DNA of 64,000 bases, taken from NCBI RefSeq assembly GCF_001040945.1, contig NZ_CP011930.1, forward strand, positions 558,001-622,000, in the 5' to 3' direction. Below, in pieces: positions 1-8,022 of this stretch. A program made the translations under genes and the position numbers. Position 1 is the first letter of the stretch; each line of letters begins with the position of its first letter. Source of the stretch: Herbaspirillum seropedicae (GTDB lineage: Bacteria; Pseudomonadota; Gammaproteobacteria; Burkholderiales; Burkholderiaceae_D). The notes beneath the pieces are model-generated. The model was not told the origin of the DNA, ran no database searches, and saw only the letters and a list, made by a program, of their open reading frames with translations.

Positions 1-1
1 G

Positions 2-577
2 GTGGCGGACGTCACCGACAAGGCTGCCTGCGAGGCGGCGGCCGCCGCGGTGCTCAAGCAGTTCGGTCGCATCGACATCCTGGTCAACAATGCCGGCGTC
101 ACCCAGCCGGCCAAACTGCTCGAGATCACCGGCAAGGACTACGACCGCATCCTCGACGTCAGCCTGCGCGGCACCCTCTACATGTCGCAGGCCGTGCTGC
201 CCGCCATGCAGGCGCAGCAGAGCGGTTCCATCGTCTGCATCTCGTCGGTGTCGGCGCAGCGCGGCGGCGGCATCCTGGGCGGGCCGCACTACTCGGCGGC
301 CAAGGCCGGCGTGCTGGGACTGGCGCGCGCCATGGCGCGGGAGTTCGGCCCGCAAGGCATCCGCGTCAACTGCATCACGCCGGGGCTGATCTCCACCGAT
401 ATCAACAAGGACATCCTGAGCGCCGAGAAGAAGGCCGAGATCGCCCAGACCATTCCGCTGGGCCGCCTCGGTGGCCCGGATGATGTGGGCGGCGTGTGCG
501 TGTTCCTGGCCAGCGATCTGTCGCAGTATTGCACTGGCGTCACGCTGGACGTCAACGGCGGCATGCTGATCCATTGA
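2..577 (+). CDS. SDR-family oxidoreductase (5' end cut by the window edge)
   Basis: Short-chain dehydrogenase/reductase, expected to oxidise or reduce an alcohol/ketone with NAD(P)(H) in the cytosol. The visible 191 residues start inside the Rossmann fold: the Gly-rich cofactor loop lies before the window. Seen are the NNAG motif (ILVNNAG, residues 27-33), the catalytic Ser in the CISSVSA stretch, the YSAAKAG active-site Tyr/Lys motif and the PG loop (NCITPGLIST). The C-terminus ends in the family-typical DVNGG segment. The GTG at base 2 is an internal codon, not a start. The TRAP binding protein follows 66 bp downstream on the same strand, so the pair may belong to one uptake and oxidation operon that begins outside the window. 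Substrate unknown. Confidence 0.9.
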   Translation: MADVTDKAACEAAAAAVLKQFGRIDILVNNAGVTQPAKLLEITGKDYDRILDVSLRGTLYMSQAVLPAMQAQQSGSIVCISSVSAQRGGGILGGPHYSAAKAGVLGLARAMAREFGPQGIRVNCITPGLISTDINKDILSAEKKAEIAQTIPLGRLGGPDDVGGVCVFLASDLSQYCTGVTLDVNGGMLIH

Positions 578-643
578 GTTTTTCATGCGCCGGCCGATGT
601 GCCGGCGCGGCTTCATCTATTAGAAAATCACAGGAGACAAGAG

Positions 644-1681
644 ATGAACGACGAGCGCGCTAAGAAGCAGGTCACACGCCGCAACATGCTGAAGGCCGGG
701 GCGGTGGGGGCCGCCTTGCCATTGTTTTCCATCCTCAGCCGGCCCGCCAGTGCGGCCGAGTTCAGTTATAAATTCGCCACCGGCCAGGACCCCTCGCATC
801 CGGTCAACAAGCGCGCCCAGGAAGCCATCGACCGCATCCGCAACGCCACCAATGGCCGCCTGGAGATCAAGCTGTTCCCGGCCAACCAGCTGGGATCGGA
901 TACCGACCTCATGTCGCAGGTGCGCAATGGCGGCGTGGAATTCTTCAACCAGGCCAATACCGTGCTCTCCACGCTGGTGCCGGCAGCCGGCATCGTCAAT
1001 ACCGGATTTGCCTTCCATGATTACGGCGCGGTCTGGAAGGCCATGGATGGTCCGCTGGGGGCGCACGTGCGCGCGCAGATCGAGAAGGTCGGCTTGCTGA
1101 CCATGTCCAAACCCTGGGACAATGGCTTCCGCCAGATCACCACCTCGACCAAGCCGGTCAGGAATGCGGGCGACGTCAAGGGCCTGAAGCTGCGCGTGCC
1201 GGCCGCACCGATGCTGACGTCACTGTTCAGCGCACTGGGCGCGAGCCCCACGCCGATCAACTTCAATGAAGTCTATTCCTCGCTGCAGACCAAGCTGGTC
1301 GAGGGCCAGGAAAATCCCTTGGCCATCATCAGTACTGCGCGCCTGTACGAGGTGCAGAAGTTCTGCACCATCTCCAACCATGTGTGGGACGCCTACTGGA
1401 TCCTGGGCAACCGGCGCGCCTTCGAGAAGCTGCCCAAGGACATCCAGGAAATCGTGCGCCGCGAACTCGACAAGGCCGCCAGCGACGAGCGCGCCGATAT
1501 CGCCGCGTTCTCCGGCTTTGCCCGCAACGACCTGGCCAGCAAGGGCTTGCAGATCGTCGAGGCCGACAAGGATTCCTTCAAGGAAGCGCTGGCCCGCGCC
1601 AACTTCTACAAGGACATGCGCGCCAAGTTCGGCGAAGACGCCTGGAAACTGCTGGAAGGCAGCGTCGGCGCGCTGGGCTGA
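644..1681 (+). CDS. TRAP transporter solute-binding protein (DctP family)
   Basis: Periplasmic binding protein of a tripartite ATP-independent transporter, which captures organic acids and hands them to DctQM-type membrane subunits. I start it at ATG 644 because AGGAGA lies just upstream (632-637); the open frame runs further 5' without a better site. The 345-residue product has a twin-arginine-type signal (TRRNML, then a hydrophobic stretch and ASA/AEF cleavage region), so it is probably exported folded. Family features include FATGQDPSHPVNK near the mature start and the Arg-containing LKLRVP segment that normally binds the carboxylate. No DctQ or DctM gene lies downstream, where a convergent gene follows, so the permease must be upstream or elsewhere. 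Confidence 0.9.
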   Translation: MNDERAKKQVTRRNMLKAGAVGAALPLFSILSRPASAAEFSYKFATGQDPSHPVNKRAQEAIDRIRNATNGRLEIKLFPANQLGSDTDLMSQVRNGGVEFFNQANTVLSTLVPAAGIVNTGFAFHDYGAVWKAMDGPLGAHVRAQIEKVGLLTMSKPWDNGFRQITTSTKPVRNAGDVKGLKLRVPAAPMLTSLFSALGASPTPINFNEVYSSLQTKLVEGQENPLAIISTARLYEVQKFCTISNHVWDAYWILGNRRAFEKLPKDIQEIVRRELDKAASDERADIAAFSGFARNDLASKGLQIVEADKDSFKEALARANFYKDMRAKFGEDAWKLLEGSVGALG

Positions 1682-1720
1682 GCGCCACGACCACACCAGG
1701 TAGCGCTGACAGGGATGAGC

Positions 1721-1754
1721 AGGGCCACAGACGTGCGCATCTGCGGCCCTTCTT
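1721..1754. terminator. Hairpin between convergent genes, possible terminator
   Basis: AGGGCC (1721-1726) pairs with GGCCCT (1745-1750), with an inner CAGA/TCTG pairing, and TCTT follows. It lies between the TRAP gene end (1681) and the TRIC gene end (1764). The U-tract is short, so its terminator role is uncertain. Confidence 0.4.
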
Positions 1755-1763
1755 GCATGCGGC

Positions 1764-2390
1764 TCAGTCAAAGCCGCGCACGCGATCCTTGTCCATGCGC
1801 GGCAACTCCCAATGGAAGCGGATGGCCAGCAGGCGCACTGCAAAACCCAGCAGCAGCGAGCTCATCGTGGCAATGCGCGGATCGACCTGCAGATGCAGCA
1901 CGCCCACATAGGTCGCGCCGGTCAGCAGCGAGACGCTGGCGTAGATTTCCCGGCGCAGCACCAGCGGGATTTCATTGCAGAGCACATCGCGCAGGAGGCC
2001 GCCAAAGACCCCGGTGACCATGCCCAGCATCACCACGATGGCGGGATGGAAGTCGGCAAAGCCGCGCGCGATATCGCAGCCGATGACGGTGAAGGCCACC
2101 AGGCCCAAGGCGTCGACCACCAGGAAGGCCGACTTGAAATGATGCAGCGCCCGCGCCGCCACGGCGGCGACGACTGCCGCGCAGATGGTGAAGGCCAGGT
2201 ATTCCGGATGCGCCACCCAGCCCAGCGGATAGTGGCCGATCAGGATGTCGCGCATGGTGCCGCCGCCCAATGCCGCGACGGTGCCGATGAGGCAGACGCC
2301 AAAGATATCCATGTCCTTGCGGATGCCCATGAGGGCACCCGAGATGGCTTCGGCGCAGATGGCGATCAGGTAGATGGTGTGCAGCAGCAT
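1764..2390 (-). CDS. TRIC/UPF0126 family membrane protein
   Basis: Small inner-membrane protein of 208 residues related to YicG/YadS, a family with the fold of trimeric intracellular cation channels. The internal duplication is visible: GGGTMRD near residues 42-48 and the diverged GGLLRD near 129-134 mark the two repeats, each followed by hydrophobic helices. Some bacterial relatives are linked to glycine or cation flux; nothing here fixes the ion. It starts with ATG at 2390. The gene is convergent with the TRAP gene and lies downstream of a small gene on the same strand, separated by a strong hairpin. Confidence 0.85.
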   Translation of the reverse strand: MLLHTIYLIAICAEAISGALMGIRKDMDIFGVCLIGTVAALGGGTMRDILIGHYPLGWVAHPEYLAFTICAAVVAAVAARALHHFKSAFLVVDALGLVAFTVIGCDIARGFADFHPAIVVMLGMVTGVFGGLLRDVLCNEIPLVLRREIYASVSLLTGATYVGVLHLQVDPRIATMSSLLLGFAVRLLAIRFHWELPRMDKDRVRGFD

Positions 2391-2451
2391 GGCAGGTCCG
2401 GGCAGGCCGGGAGAGTCGGATTGCCGCGATTATTGCATGACTGCCATGCAT

Positions 2452-2494
2452 GCAAGCAATGCCAGGCGTGCCAGACTTGCCAGGCATTGCTTGC
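2452..2494 (-). terminator. Perfect 12-bp hairpin with triplicated internal motif
   Basis: GCAAGCAATGCC (2452-2463) and GGCATTGCTTGC (2483-2494) are exact inverted repeats. The loop holds three copies of TGCCAG at 9-bp spacing. It follows the small gene ending at 2501 on the minus strand and probably terminates it, although no T-run follows. Confidence 0.45.
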
Positions 2495-2500
2495 GCAGGT

Positions 2501-2710
2501 TCAGGCGCTGGTGTCGATGATGTTGCCGATCGCCTTCACGCCCGAGGAAACGCTGTCGGCCACCGCGTGCGCCGCCGAGGAAACTGCATCGGCGGTGGCG
2601 TCATAGGCGTCGCCGATCTCGTCGCCCACTTCGGAGACGACGTTCTTGATCGGTTGCACGATGCTGTTGTAGAAGCTGCTGTTGCCGGAAGAGACGGATG
2701 AGATGCTCAT
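2501..2710 (-). CDS. Small hypothetical protein, 69 aa
   Basis: Unrecognised small protein. I start it at ATG 2710, preceded by AGGGG. A longer frame back to GTG 2965 has no ribosome site, and its extra codons look non-coding. The protein is rich in Ser, Val, Ala and Asp, with a repetitive amphipathic middle (DAYDATADAVSSAAHAVADSV). This would form a helix with small residues at a regular spacing. No signal peptide or membrane segment is visible. It could be a small stress or surface-associated protein; the function is unknown. Confidence 0.55.
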   Translation of the reverse strand: MSISSVSSGNSSFYNSIVQPIKNVVSEVGDEIGDAYDATADAVSSAAHAVADSVSSGVKAIGNIIDTSA

Positions 2711-3014
2711 GATGGACCCCTGTGTGTAATTAACGATGAAACCGGTCGTTCCATAGTTGATAGGCGACCGGATGTTCATCATAAGGAACACGGGTATCAA
2801 GCAAAAGGCGCATCCCGCCAGAAACGGGTAAAGATTTGCAATTCCCTGTAAAGCGGTGCTGGCTGCCTTTGCAGGTGCTTTGGGAATGCTCTTTTCAACG
2901 CTGTTTTTTACGCTTTCCTGTACGCGCTCTTGTCCGCTCTGTTGTCCGCCCCTTCGCCGGATCACGCGGCGCTGATCGCTGTTGCATGATCAAGCGCCGC
3001 TGAGCGTTTCTGCA
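2711..3014. other. Intergenic region, no supported gene
   Basis: About 300 bp of lower-GC DNA between the small gene start and the Aer gene end. It should hold the promoter of the small gene. An in-frame extension of that gene covers most of it (including a hydrophobic stretch), but without ribosome site or convincing codon use. I see no other element. Confidence 0.4.
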
Positions 3015-4679
3015 CTATCGCGCCAAGGCCAGCTTGCGAGGTCCCTGGCTGGCAGGCGGCAGGGCCACGCTGGTATCCGGCGCGACATTGGCTGCACGGC
3101 TGACCGCGTAGCTGATCTTGAACACGGACACGGCCTGGCTCAGCTTGACGGCCTGGTCGCGCAGGTTCTCGGCGGCAGCGGCAGCCTGTTCCACCAGGGC
3201 GGCGTTCTGCTGGGTGGTTTCGTCGATGGCGTTGACGGCCTGGTTCAACTGTTCGATGCCGCCGCTCTGCTCATTGCTGGCCACCGTGATCTCGGCCATG
3301 GTGACGGCCATGTTTTCCACAGCGCCGCCGAGTTCGCCCATGGCTTGCGCGGTTTCGCGCACCAGCTGGTTGCCGCTTTCCACCTTGGCGCGCGAATCAT
3401 CGATGAGGCCCTTGATGTCCTTGGCCGCCGCCGCCGAGCGCTGCGCCAGCGTGCGCACTTCGGCCGCGACCACGGCGAAGCCGCGTCCTTGCTCGCCGGC
3501 CCGGGCCGCTTCGACGGCGGCGTTCAGGGCCAGGATATTGGTCTGGAAGGAGATGCCGTCGATCAGGCCAATGATGTCCACGATCTTGTGCGAGGCCGCG
3601 TCGATCTCTTCCATGGTCCGGCCCATGCGCTGCACCGAACTGCCGCCGCGTTGCGCGATGGCCGAGGCCGATTGCGCCTGGCGATCGGCGTTGGCGGCGG
3701 AGTCGGCGTTCTGGCGTACGGTGGCGGCGAACTCTTCCACGCTGGAGGCGGTTTCTTCCAGCGCCGAGGCCTGTGCTTCGGTGCGTCCGGACAAGTCCAT
3801 GTTGCCATTGGCGATCTCGCCGGTGGAGATGGTCATCGATTCGACGTTGCGGCGCACGTCGCCGATGATGGCGCGCAGGTTGACGTTGAGCTGCTGCAAC
3901 GCCTGCAGCAGCAATCCCATGTCACCGCGTGCGGTGGTGTCGATGTGTGAATCGAGGTCACCGCCAGCCAGGCCATGCACGGCCTTGATGGCTCTTTGCA
4001 GCGGCGCCACGATACTGGCGTGCAGCATGGCCCATGAGGCCAGCAGCATCAGCGCACCCGCTGCCGTGCCCAGCCAGACCGCAAAGGGGCTGCCACCGGC
4101 GCTCATGACGGCATTGCCCGCCACGGCGCCCCCCAGGATGAACATCAGGGTCAGCACGCCCATCGTCCAGCCCAGCCGGCGCGCCACCGGCAGCTCGCGC
4201 AAGCCCTGCAGCCAGCCCGTCAGGCCGGTGCGCACCACGGCTCCGCGATGCACGCGCAGACCGCGCGCCTGGCCTGCGGAAAACTTGCGATAGGCCGCCT
4301 CGGCAGCCTGCACCTGTTCGCGCGAGGGGCGCGTGCGCACCGACATGTAACCCACGGCGCGGCCATTCTCGCGCACCGGCGTGACATTGGCCTGGACCCA
4401 GTAGTAGTCGCCGTTCTTGCAGCGGTTCTTGACCAGGCCGTTCCAGGGCAGGCCTTCCTTGAGCGTGGCCCACATGTCGGCGAAGGCTTCGCGCGGCATC
4501 TCCGGATGGCGCACGATGTTCTGCGGCGCGCCGATCAGTTCTTCTTCCTCGAAGCCGCTGATCTCGATGAAGTAGGGATTGACGTAGAGAATGTTGCCCT
4601 GGAGATCGGTCTTGGAGACGATGGACTTGCCATCCTCCAGGAGCCGTTCGGTGGTGGTGATTGGTAGATTTTTGCGCAT
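3015..4679 (-). CDS. Aer-like PAS methyl-accepting chemotaxis protein
   Basis: Energy or redox taxis receptor of 554 residues. A PAS domain covers residues about 10-120 and has the Aer-type segment RHPEMPREAFADMW, which in the family lies in the FAD-binding pocket. Two hydrophobic segments follow (about 170-220), then HAMP and a cytoplasmic signalling domain. That domain carries the highly conserved hairpin ([30 protein letters not shown]) that contacts CheA and CheW. There is no periplasmic ligand domain, as expected for Aer. No pentapeptide for CheR is visible at the C-terminus. It is transcribed alone, behind a leader with two strong hairpins. Confidence 0.93.
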   Translation of the reverse strand: MRKNLPITTTERLLEDGKSIVSKTDLQGNILYVNPYFIEISGFEEEELIGAPQNIVRHPEMPREAFADMWATLKEGLPWNGLVKNRCKNGDYYWVQANVTPVRENGRAVGYMSVRTRPSREQVQAAEAAYRKFSAGQARGLRVHRGAVVRTGLTGWLQGLRELPVARRLGWTMGVLTLMFILGGAVAGNAVMSAGGSPFAVWLGTAAGALMLLASWAMLHASIVAPLQRAIKAVHGLAGGDLDSHIDTTARGDMGLLLQALQQLNVNLRAIIGDVRRNVESMTISTGEIANGNMDLSGRTEAQASALEETASSVEEFAATVRQNADSAANADRQAQSASAIAQRGGSSVQRMGRTMEEIDAASHKIVDIIGLIDGISFQTNILALNAAVEAARAGEQGRGFAVVAAEVRTLAQRSAAAAKDIKGLIDDSRAKVESGNQLVRETAQAMGELGGAVENMAVTMAEITVASNEQSGGIEQLNQAVNAIDETTQQNAALVEQAAAAAENLRDQAVKLSQAVSVFKISYAVSRAANVAPDTSVALPPASQGPRKLALAR

Positions 4680-4701
4680 GCAAGCCCCCGTAGCCTGGTC
4701 G

Positions 4702-4775
4702 GGTCGGCGCTAGCAGCGCTGACCTTCCCCCCTCTTTGATGAAAGCTGCGACGCTTCTTTCCCAAGCGTTGCAGC
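4702..4775 (-). promoter_or_regulatory. Two-hairpin structured leader of the Aer gene
   Basis: Just upstream of the Aer start (4679), two stems lie in tandem. On the minus strand, 4775-4745 folds as GCTGC-A-ACGCTT / AAGCGT-C-GCAGC, and 4724-4702 folds as GGTC-A-GCGC / GCGC-C-GACC. Each has one A/C mismatch at an equivalent position. A purine-rich linker (AAAGAGGGGGGAAGG) joins them. The layout resembles a cis-regulatory RNA, but I could not match it to a known riboswitch class. Confidence 0.4.
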
Positions 4776-5043
4776 CCCGATATTCCCCTGGTTGAAAAAG
4801 ACGTGCGTGATTCTCAACGCCTTGCATTACCGTTGGCCTTGTGGTCGGCCTGTTTTCGGTAATGCGGAAAAAACACTCGGTACTGAATCTATACTGCCGG
4901 GCGCCGCTTCAATCCGCGAAACAAGGGGGGCAAAGGCGGCATTTCATCCTGCTTGCACCTGCGCGGCCGGGAGGCGCGACGCAGGTGTTTGATGCCGGGA
5001 AAGATTGTCCGGCATCAGCATCTGGCCAAGGGGCTGGGGACGG
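4776..5043. other. Intergenic region between Aer and lipoprotein genes
   Basis: Holds the presumed Aer promoter (reading leftwards) and an 8-bp inverted repeat GATGCCGG/CCGGCATC at 4991-5016. The repeat may end transcription of the lipoprotein gene. Short frames here have no ribosome sites and are not supported. Confidence 0.35.
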
Positions 5044-5664
5044 CTACTGGCGCGGCTGTACCTGGAACAGCACGCCCTGCGGCACCAGTTCCACCGACAG
5101 CAACTGGTCGGCCACCACTTCGCTCATGCGCTGGCCGGGATTGTCCAGCGCCACGGTGGTCAGACGGGTGATCAATGGCAACAGTTTTTCCTGGCCGGCG
5201 TCGACGAAGCTGCGCGCGGCGCTGGCGGCGCAGACCAGGAATTCCTCGCGCGCTCCCGGAGTCTTGTTGGTCAGCATGACGCCGACGTTGCGTAACTGAC
5301 CACTCTTGTTGAGGGTGCCGATGATGGTGGTCTGGGAAGGGCCGACCTGGGTATCGAGCACATATTCATACTGGCCAGGATGCAGCCGGCTGGCGTCGAG
5401 CATGTAGAGATGGGCCATATGCTCGGGGTCATCGACTTGCATTTCGGTCAGCACATCGCGCAGGCGCTGGTTGAAGCGCCCTGCGAACTCCTTGGGCGTC
5501 ACGCCCAGCGTGGTCTGCGCCGCTTCATGCGCGGCCAGTTGCTGGTCGATGCTGCGGTCGCAGCCACTGAGCAGCAGCGCCGAGGGCAGGCCCAGCAAGG
5601 CCGCCAGCAGCAGGGCTGGCACGGGCCGGCGCAACGGGGAAGGCAAGGGTCTCGGTGTCGGCAT
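5044..5664 (-). CDS. Putative lipoprotein, function unknown
   Basis: Predicted lipoprotein of 206 residues. I start it at ATG 5664, which has AGGA six bases upstream, rather than the further ATG at 5709. The N-terminus is Arg-containing, then hydrophobic (LLLAALLGLPSALLLSGC), ending in a lipobox with Cys as the lipidated residue. The mature part has no metal or catalytic motif that I recognise. It resembles a small globular anchored domain. It is divergent from the MazG-like gene, whose start is about 140 bp away. The membrane anchoring is well supported, the function is not. Confidence 0.75.
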   Translation of the reverse strand: MPTPRPLPSPLRRPVPALLLAALLGLPSALLLSGCDRSIDQQLAAHEAAQTTLGVTPKEFAGRFNQRLRDVLTEMQVDDPEHMAHLYMLDASRLHPGQYEYVLDTQVGPSQTTIIGTLNKSGQLRNVGVMLTNKTPGAREEFLVCAASAARSFVDAGQEKLLPLITRLTTVALDNPGQRMSEVVADQLLSVELVPQGVLFQVQPRQ

Positions 5665-5805
5665 GGTGGTCCTGATGTCGCGGTTTGATGACATTGTGCA
5701 TGATGGCACGTTCGTACAGGCTGTTCCAGATCAAGCCCGCGTCAGCGCTTGTGTGGGTTGGTGATAAAGTACGCAGCTGACAATCCCTCTACCCGACGCC
5801 ACGCC

Positions 5806-6219
5806 ATGAATGATGCCACCTCTGCTGCTCCCATCTCGGACCTCCACGAACTGCGCGTGATGATCCGTCAGTTTTGCAGCGAGCGGGACTGGCTGCGTTT
5901 CCATACGCCCAAGAACCTGGCCATGGCCTTGTCGGTCGAGGTCGCTGAACTGCTGGAGCATTTCCAGTGGCTGCCCACTGGCGCGGATCACGAACTGGAC
6001 GACGCCGCTCGCGAGGGGATCCGCCATGAGATGGCCGATGTGCTGGTCTACCTGATCCAGCTGGCCGACCACACCGGCGTGGACCTGCGCAGCGCCGTGC
6101 TGGAAAAGATGCAGCTCAACGCCCGCAAGTATCCAGTCGAACTGGCGCGTTGCAAGGCTGACAAATACACCACGCTGGGCGCTGCATCGGCCACCTCAGC
6201 TTCCGGCGGCGATCGTTAG
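5806..6219 (+). CDS. MazG-like nucleotide pyrophosphohydrolase
   Basis: All-alpha NTP pyrophosphohydrolase of 137 residues, of the single-domain MazG/RS21-C6 type, which cleaves (d)NTPs such as modified dCTP to the monophosphate. The metal-binding pattern is present: ExxE in SVEVAELLEHFQW and the downstream ExxD in HEMADVLVYLIQLAD. The Trp after the first helix is typical of the dCTPase-like group. I start it at ATG 5806; the frame is open further 5' to 5749 but lacks a better start. The methyltransferase follows 56 bp later, probably in the same transcript. Confidence 0.85.
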   Translation: MNDATSAAPISDLHELRVMIRQFCSERDWLRFHTPKNLAMALSVEVAELLEHFQWLPTGADHELDDAAREGIRHEMADVLVYLIQLADHTGVDLRSAVLEKMQLNARKYPVELARCKADKYTTLGAASATSASGGDR

Positions 6220-6275
6220 ACCGCGCCTGCCCCTTCCATTTCCGATCCGCCCACGCCACCCGCCGGGAGCCCCTC

Positions 6276-7853
6276 TTGAACAACTGGAATGACGGTTACG
6301 TTGTCGATATCGCCTACACCTATGGCTACTACCCGGGCATGAACCCGGCGCGCCTGCCGCTGGCCTTTGCCTTCCACGGCTTGCAGGCGCCGGCCGTGCA
6401 GACCGCCTGCGAACTGGGCTTTGGCCAGGGGCTGTCGAGCAACATCCATGCCGCTGCTTCTACCACGCGCTGGTGGGGCAATGATTTCAATCCACGCCAG
6501 GCCGCCTTTGCCCAGGAGCTGGCGGCCGCCAGCGGCAGCGGCGCGCAACTGGAGGATTCCAGCTTCTCGCGCTTCTGCCGGCGCGATGACCTGCCCGATT
6601 TCGATTTCATTGCGCTGCATGGCATCTGGAGCTGGGTGTCGCAGGAGAACCGCGACATCATCTTCGATTTCATCGACCGCAAGCTCAAGCCAGGCGGCGT
6701 GCTCTACATCAGCTACAACACCCAGCCGGGCTGGTCGGCCTTCATGCCGCTGCGCGAGCTGCTGGTGCAGCACACGCAACAGTCCGGCAACGAGGAGCAG
6801 GGCCTGCCCACGGCGGCCCGCATCGATGCCGCGCTGGCCTTCGCGGCGCGCCTGTTCGAGGCCGATCCGGTCTATGCCCAGGCCAATCCCTTCATGCGCG
6901 ATCGCCTGAAGGTCTTGCAGCAGCAGAGCCGCAGTTATCTCGCGCACGAGTATTTCAATCGCGACTGGCATGTCGAATCCTTTGCCGACATGCATCGCCG
7001 GTTCAGCGGCGCGGGGCTGGAATTTGCCTGTCCGGCCCATTATGTCGATCACCTGGACATGGCCAACCTGACGCCGGCCCAGCGCCAGCAGCTCTACGAG
7101 ATCACCGATCCGGTGCTGCAGCAGAGCGTGCGTGACTTCATGGTCAACCAGCAGTTCCGGCGTGACTATTGGGTACGCGGCGCGCAAGCGCTCGATGACC
7201 GGCAGCGGGTGCAGGCGCTGGCCCTGCAAAGCGTGATCCTGTTGACCGAGCCGGACAAGGTGCCGCTGACGATACAGAACGTGGCCTCCGAGATCACGCT
7301 CAACCGTCTCATCTACGAACCCATCCTGCAGGCCCTGTCGGATTACCAGCCGCATACGCTGGTGGACCTGGCCGCCTCGCTGGCGCATCGCAACCTGAAC
7401 CTGGCGCAGGTGCTGGACTCGGTGCTCATGCTCATTGGCACCGGTCACGCCGCGCCGCTGCCAGCCGAGCCCGATGCCGCTACCCGCGCCCAGATCGAGC
7501 GCCGCACCGGCGACCTCAATGCCTGGCTGTTGCAGCGCGCCGCCCTGGCCTCGCCCGCCGGCGAGCAAGGCGAGGAGGGCGAGATCACCCATCTGAGCAG
7601 TCCCGTCATCGGCGGCGGTGTGCGGGTCGATCGCGTCGAACAGTTGTTCCTGCTGGCGCGGCAATCCTGCGGCGATGACGTGGATGCCTGGCCGGCGCAG
7701 GTGTGGCGGTATATCGCCGCGCAGGGCAAGCGGCTGCTGCGCGAAGGCGTGCGCCTGGAGGGGGAGGCCGAGAACCTGGCCGAACTGGCCACCCAGGCGC
7801 GTCTGTTTGCCCGCACCCGGCTGCCTTTGCTCAAGGCCCTGGGGGTGGTCTGA
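6276..7853 (+). CDS. Class I methyltransferase with methyltransferase regulatory domain
   Basis: SAM-dependent methyltransferase of 525 residues. It starts with TTG at 6276, supported by GGGAG six bases upstream. Residues about 35-130 hold the Rossmann-type core: the SAM loop is CELGFGQG, the acidic strand end is WGNDF, and the IALHGIWSWV strand follows. After about residue 190 comes the long helical segment typical of the bacterial methyltransferase-regulatory domain. A C-terminal winged-helix-like part lies around residues 350-400. Family members often modify surface polysaccharide, lipid or protein targets; the substrate cannot be told from the neighbours. Confidence 0.8.
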   Translation: MNNWNDGYVVDIAYTYGYYPGMNPARLPLAFAFHGLQAPAVQTACELGFGQGLSSNIHAAASTTRWWGNDFNPRQAAFAQELAAASGSGAQLEDSSFSRFCRRDDLPDFDFIALHGIWSWVSQENRDIIFDFIDRKLKPGGVLYISYNTQPGWSAFMPLRELLVQHTQQSGNEEQGLPTAARIDAALAFAARLFEADPVYAQANPFMRDRLKVLQQQSRSYLAHEYFNRDWHVESFADMHRRFSGAGLEFACPAHYVDHLDMANLTPAQRQQLYEITDPVLQQSVRDFMVNQQFRRDYWVRGAQALDDRQRVQALALQSVILLTEPDKVPLTIQNVASEITLNRLIYEPILQALSDYQPHTLVDLAASLAHRNLNLAQVLDSVLMLIGTGHAAPLPAEPDAATRAQIERRTGDLNAWLLQRAALASPAGEQGEEGEITHLSSPVIGGGVRVDRVEQLFLLARQSCGDDVDAWPAQVWRYIAAQGKRLLREGVRLEGEAENLAELATQARLFARTRLPLLKALGVV

Positions 7854-8022
7854 AGGCGGGTGGCGGCGTATCCCGGCGCAGTCAGGAGATGACCGGCGCT
7901 GCCCCCGGCATCTGCGCGTTGCGTCGCAGCGTGCGAGCCTGTAGCATCTCGGCTGGCCGCATTGCCGGCCATCACTGTCGCGCCAGCAGCCCGGGCGCCG
8001 CAATTGTTCCCAAGGAAAATCG

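Noticed and set aside
2711..2965. N-terminal extension of the 69-aa protein to 154 aa
   Set aside because: GTG start without ribosome site, and the extra part reads like intergenic DNA; the AGGGG-ATG start at 2710 is better.
4680..4800. GEMM c-di-GMP riboswitch before the Aer gene
   Set aside because: The tandem hairpins are real, but the conserved GEMM core bases could not be found.
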